This document shows, piece after piece, positions 7,391 through 15,298 of a DNA stretch of 64,000 bases. Made by a program: the position numbers and the translations under genes. A model generated the notes under the pieces. That model did not search any database, was not told where the DNA came from, and was given only the letters and a program-made list of their open reading frames with translations. Numbering within the stretch: the stretch's first letter is position 1; every line of letters begins with the position of its first letter. This DNA comes from Planctomycetota bacterium (GTDB taxonomy: Bacteria; Planctomycetota; Phycisphaerae; UBA1845), in NCBI GenBank assembly GCA_016200265.1, contig JACQFE010000019.1:1-64000 (forward strand), in the 5' to 3' direction.

Positions 7391-8839
7391 TCACCAAGTT
7401 CCCCGTTGCGCGAAATTGAGCCGCCTGGCCGCAAAATGCTCCACAATTCCAGTCGCCGCGCCCGCTGCGTGAATTGCCAGCGCTGCGGCCCAGAACCGAT
7501 CCGCATGACTTCCGTCGCGTCGCGGCGCCGCCAACCGAAAATGACCGGCCTCTGTCACGGTCCGCTCCACGGAATGCCAGTCGCGACGAATGCGTTCATC
7601 CGCGGGGATCACAATTCGTCTGCGCTCGACAGCCACTCGAAGCGCTCCCGCCATTTGCGACTTCAATGCATTCGTGAACACAATGGTTTCGACGCGATGC
7701 GAGCCGAACTGTTCGACGGCCTGTTCCGCCAACTGCATTCCCAATCCGCCGGCGTCAATGCAACAGCGCCGCAATTGCGGAAGTCGCAGCAATTCGCACA
7801 ACAGTTCAAACTGAACGGTGAACGGCGCGTTGCACATTTCCACCAACGCCACAGTCCGCAATTGCTCGGACAGCGCGTGATCTCCCGCAGTCGTTGCATC
7901 TCCACTTGGGGCTCCACTTGCAAATACCCAGAACACGGTCAGATCGCGTCGCCGCCCGATATCCACGCCCGCGAACAATTCGCCTGACTCGGCCGCCAAT
8001 GCACTAATGTCACCATGTGGCACAAGGTTCGCATCCGTGCAGGCCGCAATTTGTTCATACGTCAGGAACGCCGTCGCCTCATCAATGAACTCACAAAGAA
8101 ACTCCTGCCGATAAATCGCGTCATCATCCATCGCCAGACGCATTTGCTCGGCATCGGCCTGCAATCCCTGAGAGATGGCCTCCGTCAACGTCAATGTGTG
8201 GGCCGAAAAGAGCTGGTTCTCGCGGAGTTGAAAGAATGTATTTCCTTTACCCTGCGGAGTTGAGGCCACATCCAGCTCGCCGTCGCCGCGAAGCAGGGTT
8301 GGAAACATGGCCGCCCAGATATCTCGATCATCCGCGTGCATGGCGAATTCGTCGAGGAAAACGTCGCCGGTGAATCCTCGCGCCGTCCGCGGGTTCGCGG
8401 GCAATCCGATGATGCGCACTCCGTTCGGCAATGTGATTTCCAGCGTTTTGCAACACATGCCGCGAAGACTTTGATCATCACGAAATTCCGTCGCAATTTG
8501 CAGGGCCTGGCAATGTGCTCGGGCTTTTTGCATCAACTCCCGGCTCTGCCGTTCGCCGGCGGATAGAAAAATCTGATTGCGCCGCCGCGCGATCCCTCGC
8601 AAGATTCGCCGCAAAGATTTGGTGAAACTCTTTCCTGTCTGCCTCGCCCAGCAATTCCATCGAAACCGTGCACTGCATTCCACGTCCTCGCGCTGGTATG
8701 GCAACAAGGGCACGATCGGCTCTACCGTCGCCGGCACTCTTGATTCGAGATCTTGCGAATCCAAACTTCCACCTCTGGAATTGTCACAACGCCCACCGCA
8801 GGCGAGTTCTATCCACACAACGTCATGGGCGCTCGACAA
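7391..8839 (-). CDS. phage terminase large subunit (Mu gp28-like)
   Basis: Up to 482 residues, from a TTG at 8839 with no strong ribosome site; another TTG about 25 codons in has a purine-rich AGAGGTGGAAG before it, so the exact start is uncertain. The N-terminal ATPase has LLPYQRED, a Walker-A-like ARQTGKS and a Walker-B-like DVFLDEFAM. The nuclease half has FAGVDIGRRRDLTVFWV, CCIDAGGLGMQLAEQ and a C-terminal SHADRFWAAALA. It packages DNA into the head. It is the first gene of the minus-strand phage module; beyond it lies a divergent, non-phage gene with no small terminase between. Confidence 0.85.
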   Translation of the reverse strand: MSSAHDVVWIELACGGRCDNSRGGSLDSQDLESRVPATVEPIVPLLPYQREDVECSARFRWNCWARQTGKSFTKSLRRILRGIARRRNQIFLSAGERQSRELMQKARAHCQALQIATEFRDDQSLRGMCCKTLEITLPNGVRIIGLPANPRTARGFTGDVFLDEFAMHADDRDIWAAMFPTLLRGDGELDVASTPQGKGNTFFQLRENQLFSAHTLTLTEAISQGLQADAEQMRLAMDDDAIYRQEFLCEFIDEATAFLTYEQIAACTDANLVPHGDISALAAESGELFAGVDIGRRRDLTVFWVFASGAPSGDATTAGDHALSEQLRTVALVEMCNAPFTVQFELLCELLRLPQLRRCCIDAGGLGMQLAEQAVEQFGSHRVETIVFTNALKSQMAGALRVAVERRRIVIPADERIRRDWHSVERTVTEAGHFRLAAPRRDGSHADRFWAAALAIHAAGAATGIVEHFAARRLNFAQRGTW

Positions 8840-8887
8840 ATGGCATTTTTTCGTGAATCAGGGGGTCAGGGGGGGTGGAAATTCGCA

Positions 8888-8916
8888 TTGTTTACGGCCG
8901 TCCGTTTTGGTATGCT
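8888..8916 (+). promoter_or_regulatory. sigma70-like promoter for the seven-gene array
   Basis: TTGTTT (8888-8893) and TATGCT (8911-8916) are separated by 17 bp and point toward the first array gene, whose ATG at 8969 follows an AAAGGAGAGAG site. It sits in the 130-bp divergent gap between the terminase and the array. Read by eye only. Confidence 0.45.
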
Positions 8917-8968
8917 GGGCTTGTTCCAGTCTTCGAGGTGCATCCGGTTCATTCAAAGGAGAGAGACC

Positions 8969-10726
8969 ATGCGGAGGGCATACCTGACATTTCGCGAACG
9001 AATTCTGAATCGTGGAATCGCTACCGGCGTGATGGCATTTGTATTTGTCATCTGGAGCGCCGTGCATGGTGTTCCGCCTGACAATTCGATTCGCGGCCGT
9101 GACCCAGACGCTTCGCGGGTTCAGAGACTTGCCACCGGCGACGCTGAGCGAATCGGAAATGTTGTGGCCGGAACCGGCGCGACGCTGAAATTCTATTTCA
9201 CGCCGCGTCCGCCACTGCCGGGAACCGATCCCTCGCTCCCGTACCCTTCGGGATACACAATCAGCGGCCAGAAGCTCACCGTTTCTCGCGGCGGATTCAC
9301 GTCCGCGTGGATTCTTCAGATTGAGGGTTGGGATCCGGATCAAAATGGCCAGCCGCTTCTTCGTACTTTTCAAGACAAGATTGATGCTGCTGGCTTCCTT
9401 GGCTCAAACGCAGTCCCGGCGAATTCCGGTTGCGACCTTGTGTATCCCGCGATCAACTCGTTCCCGTGCCAGAAGACTTGTGTCGGCGGCTCGAACAACG
9501 GCGGCAATTGTACAAACTCAAGCAATTGCCCGAAGACCTGCGCGGGAGGAACCAATAACGGACTGAGTTGCACGTCCAACGCGAACTGCCCGGGCGGCGT
9601 CTGTTCAGGTTCTTGTAGCGTGGATCCTTGCCCAGCCATGCTTGGCGAATCCGGCATAATCTGCGGAGGAGTCGCTTTTGGCGTCTGCGTATGGGGTTGG
9701 CAGGATTTCACCCGAAACGATTGGGTCTTCGCGACAATTACGTCGGTGAACTTCACCACCGGGAAGGGCCTTGTAAGCCCCTCGGGACCGGTTTTTGGCG
9801 GCACGACGGACCCGACTTATGAAATCTTCGACTCGGGCGGCAAGTTCTATACCGGATCGTTGATCCTGCCGGTCCCAGCTTGCTGCAAGGGCGTTTATAC
9901 GATGGGACATGTCGTGGCCGAGACCTTTGCCCAGGACCAGGCCCAGCCCGCGAACGATATCCCCATCGCCGCCTTGATCCCAGGTCAACTGGAGTGCAAT
10001 GTCGATCCGTGCACCTCGGTCACGTGTAACGCGCCGAATGATTGCACGACGCCGGAATACCTCGGTCCGGAGTGTCTGAAAAATCGATTCATCACGGTCA
10101 GTCCGACGGACAACGGGGGACAATCGGCGCTGCGAGTCACGCTGGACTCGCTGCAACATCCCCAGCCCTCGAATTTTGCACAGTTTCCACCGCCCGACTT
10201 TTCAGCGTTCGAGGGTCAAGCCCGATGGGTCGGCCCCGTCTTTGATTGTACTGAAACCGAAATGCCGCGGACCACGTTCAAGTGCGCGTTTCTGCAATGT
10301 ACACCGTTCTACACCAACTGGACGACGTTGCTGGCCGGCAACTGGCTGCACATCACCGGGGCGGAAATCATGCCCAGTTCCGATTACACGATTGACCAAC
10401 TGAATTCCAGTTGCCAGGGGAACGAACAAAACTGTACGGATATCGCCCGCACCGAGCAGGTGAAGACGTCCCGTTACGGAGACTGTATTCCCAATTATCA
10501 GAACCCCACAGCACCGTTTCCGCCGGTTCAGCCGAATGTCTCCGATCAAGCGGCCATTATTGATAAATTCAAATCTGTTTCCAGCGCCATCAGCCGCACA
10601 CGTGCGCAGTTGCAACCAAGTATCATCGGGATGAGTCAGCCGGTTACGATTTCCGACGTCGCTTCCGTAGTCGACGCATTTAGGGGACTCGCTTATGCGC
10701 AAATGGGCCCGCAGCAGTGCCCGTAG
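8969..10726 (+). CDS. secreted Cys-rich array protein 1 (dockerin-like C-terminus)
   Basis: 585 residues from MRRAYLTFRERILNRG, chosen for AAAGGAGAGAG upstream and a following signal peptide (hydrophobic GVMAFVFVIWSAVHG). The N-terminal module starts at [18 protein letters not shown] and includes [16 protein letters not shown] Cys-rich part has two CxGGxNNGxxC-type units. A C-terminal module runs from LGPECLKNRFITVSP through FEGQARWVGPVFDC, FKCAFLQCTPFYTNW and CQGNEQNC to ISDVASVVDAFRGLAY and a final QQCP. Function unknown; extracellular or surface location is inferred. It is the first of seven tandem paralogues and lacks the central CC-x-x-TQCID unit found in the second and third. Confidence 0.85.
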   Translation: MRRAYLTFRERILNRGIATGVMAFVFVIWSAVHGVPPDNSIRGRDPDASRVQRLATGDAERIGNVVAGTGATLKFYFTPRPPLPGTDPSLPYPSGYTISGQKLTVSRGGFTSAWILQIEGWDPDQNGQPLLRTFQDKIDAAGFLGSNAVPANSGCDLVYPAINSFPCQKTCVGGSNNGGNCTNSSNCPKTCAGGTNNGLSCTSNANCPGGVCSGSCSVDPCPAMLGESGIICGGVAFGVCVWGWQDFTRNDWVFATITSVNFTTGKGLVSPSGPVFGGTTDPTYEIFDSGGKFYTGSLILPVPACCKGVYTMGHVVAETFAQDQAQPANDIPIAALIPGQLECNVDPCTSVTCNAPNDCTTPEYLGPECLKNRFITVSPTDNGGQSALRVTLDSLQHPQPSNFAQFPPPDFSAFEGQARWVGPVFDCTETEMPRTTFKCAFLQCTPFYTNWTTLLAGNWLHITGAEIMPSSDYTIDQLNSSCQGNEQNCTDIARTEQVKTSRYGDCIPNYQNPTAPFPPVQPNVSDQAAIIDKFKSVSSAISRTRAQLQPSIIGMSQPVTISDVASVVDAFRGLAYAQMGPQQCP

Positions 10727-10832
10727 CGGATTTTGATTGGAACTCTATGTAAACTGGGAGCATCAACGCGCTTGATTCTAGTTCATGGCGTGTTATTGCC
10801 TGTTTAGACGAATTTGCGAAGGGGAGAATTCC

Positions 10833-12971
10833 ATGTCTCATCACAATCACGCCGTTCTAAGGCTTTCATTTCTACTCGCGGTCGCCGGATATTTTTGTTT
10901 GCCAGCACAGTGGTCCTTTGCGGCTGGACCGCCGACAAAACCGACTGCTGAACGGCTCGTCACCGGTGACGCCGAGCGAATTGGAAACGTTGTGGCCGGA
11001 ACTGGGGCGACACTCAAGTTCTATTTTACCCCGCGCCCGGCACTGCCGGGCACCGATCCGACGCTCGTGTATCCATCTGGCGCCACCATCGTAGGCCAGT
11101 TGCTCACTGTCTCCGGCGGCGGATTTACATCCGCGTGGATTTCGCAGATCGAAGGCTGGGACCCGGACGGTAACGGAGACGTGCTAGTTCGTGCATTTCA
11201 GGACAAAATCGACGGGCAGGGATTCCTGGGTGCAAACGCAGCTCCGTCGAATCCCGGCTGCGACCTCACCTATCCGGCCAGTTCGTCATTCCCTTGCCAA
11301 AAAACTTGCGCCGGCGGCATGAACAACGGCAATCCTTGCTTCACGAATAGCAATTGCCCCGGCGGCACATGCGCCGATCCGTGCCCGTCGATTCTTGGCG
11401 AAGCCGGACCAACATGTGGCGGGCTCGTATCAGGCGTCTGCGATTGGGCGTGGCAGGACATCAATCGTCCGGATTGGGTCGACCCGGGTGTTACTCCCCC
11501 GCCCATCATTTGCGTCGATTGCTATTGGCCTGGTCCCTCGGGCCCAGCCTTTGACTATGCAACGAATCCAGGGCAGGAAATTCATGACGGCGGCTCTCGC
11601 TACTATATTGGAAGCGTCGTTTTGCCCGTCCCTGCGTGCTGTAAAGGTGTTTACACGATCGGCCACAAGTTCGATGAGACCTTCGCCCAGGATCAAGCCC
11701 AGCCCGCGAACGATATCCCCGTCGCCGCCCTCGTGGCCGGTCAATTGAATTGCCAGGTCGGCTCGTGCTGCACCGCAACGCAGTGCATCGACAACCTGAC
11801 CGCAGCTGAATGCACATCGGCAGGAGGCAGTCCTTTCGTGGCGGGCGGCCACTGTCTTAACCCGCCTACGACGGACGGCTGCTGCGATTGCGTTGGGCCA
11901 GGCCCGGCAGGCGACGCCGAGTGTGAATATAATGGTCCGAATCACTGTCTGGTTGGGCACTGCGTCGGCTGCAATTGCGAGTTGCTGCCTAGGTTTGGTT
12001 GGAATCAGCAGACCCAATGTTGCGATGCCGGCACCGGCAACGTCACCACAAAAGCAGTCCCCGATGGTCCCTGCGTGCGCGGTTGCAGTCTGCCCGGCAG
12101 TTACGGCGTTCCGCAAGTCGTCTACACGCCGTCCGGAACCGCGTGCGACACCGGTGCTCAGTGCATCGACTACGAGCAGTGCAACGCCGTCGGCCAATGC
12201 CTGGGCACTCCAACAACCGCCGGCACGCCCTGTACGCTGGCGGGAGGCCCGGACCCGTGCATCAGTTCCGCGTCTTGCGACGGTCAGAGCCATTGCATTG
12301 CCGAGGAATATCTAGGCCCGGAATGTTTGAAGAATCGATACATCACGTTCTCACCACTCGACGTTGGGGGCATATCGGCGCTGCGCGTCACGCTGAACTC
12401 CTTGCAACACCCTCAGCCGCCGAATTTTCCGCAATTTCCGCCGCAGAATTTTTCCGCGTTTGAAGGCCAGGTCCGCTGGGTCGGACCTCCGCAGGATTGT
12501 GATGAGACCGAATCGCCCTCCACGACGTTCAAGTGCGCTTTCCTGCAATGCACGCCGGTTTACGCCGATTGGTCTTCGCTCTTGAATGGAAACTGGCTGC
12601 ACGTCACGGGTGCGGAAGTGATGCCGAGCTCCGCGTATACCTTCGACCAATTGAACGCGAGCTGCCAGGGAAATGAACAATCCTGCGCGGACATTGCCAA
12701 ATCCGCTCAAGTCACAACCGCGCGGTGGGGTGATTGTGTGTCGGCGTATCAGCTTGCCTCGCCACCACTAACCCAACCAAACATCACGGATATCACCGCG
12801 ATCATCAACAAGTTCAAAGGTGTTCCAGGGGCCATCAGTCGCACAAGAGCGCAGCTCGTCCCCAATTCCATCGCCGTAGTCCAGCATATTTCAATCGCTG
12901 ATGTCGCCGCGGGCGTCGATACGTTTATCGCCCTTGAATACGTGCAGCCCGGCCCGCAGCAATGCCCATAG
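10833..12971 (+). CDS. secreted Cys-rich array protein 2 (dockerin-like C-terminus)
   Basis: 712 residues from MSHHNHAVLRLSFLLAVAG, preceded by GGGGAGAATTCC; an in-frame start 16 codons earlier lacks a good site. Signal peptide ends near SFAAGPP. The shared N-terminal module ([18 protein letters not shown]) is nearly identical to that of protein 1. A central segment carries a planctomycete-style unit (CCTATQCIDNLTAAECTSAG), a CDCVGPGP stretch and the CVRGCSLPGSYGVPQVVYTP unit. The C-terminal module (ECLKNRYITFSPLDVGG to GPQQCP) is the degenerate dockerin-like type. Extracellular role inferred, substrate unknown. The gap to the previous gene is 106 bp. Confidence 0.85.
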   Translation: MSHHNHAVLRLSFLLAVAGYFCLPAQWSFAAGPPTKPTAERLVTGDAERIGNVVAGTGATLKFYFTPRPALPGTDPTLVYPSGATIVGQLLTVSGGGFTSAWISQIEGWDPDGNGDVLVRAFQDKIDGQGFLGANAAPSNPGCDLTYPASSSFPCQKTCAGGMNNGNPCFTNSNCPGGTCADPCPSILGEAGPTCGGLVSGVCDWAWQDINRPDWVDPGVTPPPIICVDCYWPGPSGPAFDYATNPGQEIHDGGSRYYIGSVVLPVPACCKGVYTIGHKFDETFAQDQAQPANDIPVAALVAGQLNCQVGSCCTATQCIDNLTAAECTSAGGSPFVAGGHCLNPPTTDGCCDCVGPGPAGDAECEYNGPNHCLVGHCVGCNCELLPRFGWNQQTQCCDAGTGNVTTKAVPDGPCVRGCSLPGSYGVPQVVYTPSGTACDTGAQCIDYEQCNAVGQCLGTPTTAGTPCTLAGGPDPCISSASCDGQSHCIAEEYLGPECLKNRYITFSPLDVGGISALRVTLNSLQHPQPPNFPQFPPQNFSAFEGQVRWVGPPQDCDETESPSTTFKCAFLQCTPVYADWSSLLNGNWLHVTGAEVMPSSAYTFDQLNASCQGNEQSCADIAKSAQVTTARWGDCVSAYQLASPPLTQPNITDITAIINKFKGVPGAISRTRAQLVPNSIAVVQHISIADVAAGVDTFIALEYVQPGPQQCP

Positions 12972-13025
12972 TGAGACGGATTGATGCGCTCGTTCTTATT
13001 GCGAGTTGCAGAAAGGAAGTCACTC
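12972..13025 (+). repeat. conserved array spacer (genes 2-3)
   Basis: This 54-bp spacer contains a block (GATGCGCTCGTTCTTATTGC, then GAGTTGCAGAAAGGAAG) that recurs at 15243-15298 and 20047-20102 immediately before the next start codon. It includes the Shine-Dalgarno sequence, so the duplication unit evidently carried its own spacer. Confidence 0.7.
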
Positions 13026-15242
13026 ATGTCTCGGAGACATTCCATAATGCATTTCGGATTCCTCATCCTGGTCACGAGTGAGGTTTATTTGTTCACAACT
13101 CGAACCGTCGTCGCCAAACCGCCGGCCAATTCCGGCGCCGAAAGGCTCGTCACCGGCGACGCTGCGCGGCTCGGCAGCGTCGCCAACACCGCGTCGGCCA
13201 CGCTTTTCTTTTGGTTCTCGCCCAGCCCCCCTTTGAACGGCAATCATCCTTCACTCGCCTATCCTCCGGGATTCACCTTCCTCGGCCCGCTCATTGTCTC
13301 CAGCGGTTATCCGTTCACTTCTGCATGGAGAGTGTACATGGGCAATTGGGATACCAGCGGTCAGGGCAATATTCGTCTCAGTGCATTTCAAGACCTGATC
13401 GATCAAAATGGTCTGCTGGGAGCGAATGCCTCACCACCCAGTCCCGGATGCGACCTGGTGTTTAACGGAAACGGTTGGGCGGCTTGCCACAAGACCTGCG
13501 CGGGGGGCGCACAAGACGGAATCCCCTGCGACACGGACGCAAAGTGCCAAGGCGGTGGCATCTGCACGGATCCGTGTCCCGCCATTCTTGGTGAGAACGG
13601 ACCCAAGTGCGGCACATGGACCGGGGGATTTTGTGATTCCTATTGGGTAAATGATCTCCAGCAAGATTGGGTCTTGGCGGGATTGCCTCCATCCGAGCGA
13701 GATAGCGGCCCAATGCCGCCGAACCTGGGCGCCCCTGGGTTCATGGGAACAGCAACTTTTGGCCACGAAGTCGTTGATCCGGGATCCTTGCGCTACGTGG
13801 GGACTGCGACAGTACAGGTGCCGGAATGCTGCCTTGGTACTTACACCATCGGCCACGTGGCTGCCGAGACATTCGCCCGAGACCAGGCCCAACCGGCGAA
13901 CAACATTCCCATTGCAGCCCTCACCGCCGGGCAAATAAGCTGCCGAAAAGGCAAATGTTGCACGCCGACACAGTGCATCGATGACCTGACGGCAAGCGGG
14001 TGCGCGGCCGCGGGAGGAGAAAACGGACCCCCCAGTTTCATAATAAGTCAAACTTGTACCAATCCTCCCACGACCGACGGTTGTTGCGAATGCTCGATTC
14101 CTTCAGACTGTAACGATAACGACCGTTGTACTGTGGATATATGCGGTTGCCAGTGCTCTCATGAGCGCAGATCAGGATGGAATTCCAACAGGTGTTGTAA
14201 TCCGGATACGGGAGCTGTTGCCACGAAGGCCATTGCTGACGGACCATGTGTCCGCGGATGCAGTTTGCCCGGTGATTATGGCGTTCCACAAATTGTGTAT
14301 TCGCCAGCCGGAACTCCCTGCCCCTCCGGCACCGGCAACCAATGCTTGGAGAATGAAGTTTGCGACGACACCGGCCATTGCACCGGAACGCCCAAACCAA
14401 TGGGCACACCCTGCATTCTTACTGACCTGTGCATATCCGACGTGTCGTGCGACGGTGCGGGACACTGTCTGGGTACCGCAAGCCCCCAAGGTACACCATG
14501 CACTCTTTCCGGAGCTCCGGATCCGTGCATCACCTCTTACGCCTGTGATGGCCAAAAACACTGCATCGCTCAACAAGACCTCGGTCCGCAATGCTTGAAG
14601 AATCGCTACATCACCTTTCTTCCGCAGGATACCGGAGGGCTTTCGGCGCTCCGTGTGACGTTGAATTCGCTTCAGCACCCGCAGCCGCCCAATGATCCGG
14701 CATTTCATCCGCAGAATTTCTCTGCATTTGAAGGTCAATTCCGCTGGGTGGGACCGTTGCAGGATTGCGAGGAATCGGAATTGCCTCCATCGTCATTTAA
14801 GTGCGCGATCTTGCAATGCACGCCGCTTTATGCCGACTGGGCTTCGCAATTGAGCGGCGAATGGTTGCAAGTCATGGGTGTGGAGGTGATGCCGAGTTCC
14901 ACATACACAATTGAGCAGTTGAATGCATCATGTCAGGGCAACGAGCAAGCCTGCTCCGATGTTGTGACTTCCGCGCTCTTAAGAACCGCCCGCTACGGCG
15001 ACTGTGTCCCTACATATCAGGATCCAAGCGCTTCCTCCTCCTCACAACCGAACGTCTCCGATGTCAGTCACATCGTCGACAAGTTCAAGGCAGTTCCCGG
15101 CGCCATCAGCCGCACGCGTGCTCAAATGCAGCCAGGCGTCATTGCCGTCGGACTACGCGTTACGATAGCCGACGTGGCCGTAACCCTCGACGCATTTAAG
15201 GGACTTGCGTATGCACAGCCTGGTCCGCAGAATTGCCCATGA
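13026..15242 (+). CDS. secreted Cys-rich array protein 3 (dockerin-like C-terminus)
   Basis: 738 residues from MSRRHSIMHFGFLILVTS with AAAGGAAG upstream; signal peptide through TRTVVAKPP. The N-terminal module is recognisable but diverged (AERLVTGDAARLGSVANTAS, FTSAWRVYMGNWDTS). The middle has CCTPTQCIDDLTASGC, CVRGCSLPGDYGVPQIVYSP and three TPC-type repeat units ending in CDG-x-x-HC. The C-terminal module (QCLKNRYITFLPQDTGG to GPQNCP) is the dockerin-like type. It is probably co-transcribed with its neighbours, with only 54-56 bp spacers on either side. Function unknown. Confidence 0.85.
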   Translation: MSRRHSIMHFGFLILVTSEVYLFTTRTVVAKPPANSGAERLVTGDAARLGSVANTASATLFFWFSPSPPLNGNHPSLAYPPGFTFLGPLIVSSGYPFTSAWRVYMGNWDTSGQGNIRLSAFQDLIDQNGLLGANASPPSPGCDLVFNGNGWAACHKTCAGGAQDGIPCDTDAKCQGGGICTDPCPAILGENGPKCGTWTGGFCDSYWVNDLQQDWVLAGLPPSERDSGPMPPNLGAPGFMGTATFGHEVVDPGSLRYVGTATVQVPECCLGTYTIGHVAAETFARDQAQPANNIPIAALTAGQISCRKGKCCTPTQCIDDLTASGCAAAGGENGPPSFIISQTCTNPPTTDGCCECSIPSDCNDNDRCTVDICGCQCSHERRSGWNSNRCCNPDTGAVATKAIADGPCVRGCSLPGDYGVPQIVYSPAGTPCPSGTGNQCLENEVCDDTGHCTGTPKPMGTPCILTDLCISDVSCDGAGHCLGTASPQGTPCTLSGAPDPCITSYACDGQKHCIAQQDLGPQCLKNRYITFLPQDTGGLSALRVTLNSLQHPQPPNDPAFHPQNFSAFEGQFRWVGPLQDCEESELPPSSFKCAILQCTPLYADWASQLSGEWLQVMGVEVMPSSTYTIEQLNASCQGNEQACSDVVTSALLRTARYGDCVPTYQDPSASSSSQPNVSDVSHIVDKFKAVPGAISRTRAQMQPGVIAVGLRVTIADVAVTLDAFKGLAYAQPGPQNCP

Positions 15243-15298
15243 TGAAAGACATTGGGATGCGATCATTCTTATTGCGAATTGCTGAAGGGAAATAAACA
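15243..15298 (+). repeat. conserved array spacer (genes 3-4)
   Basis: 56-bp spacer with GATGCGATCATTCTTATTGC followed by GAATTGCTGAAGGGAA, closely matching the spacers before genes 3 and 6. It carries the ribosome site of the fourth array gene. Confidence 0.7.

Noticed and set aside
7316-7987. Plus-strand frame of 223 residues opposite the terminase
   Set aside because: Arginine- and serine-rich antisense shadow of a gene with clear terminase motifs.
8861-8877. G-rich run as a possible G-quadruplex
   Set aside because: Only two separated G-runs are present, too few for a convincing four-strand structure.
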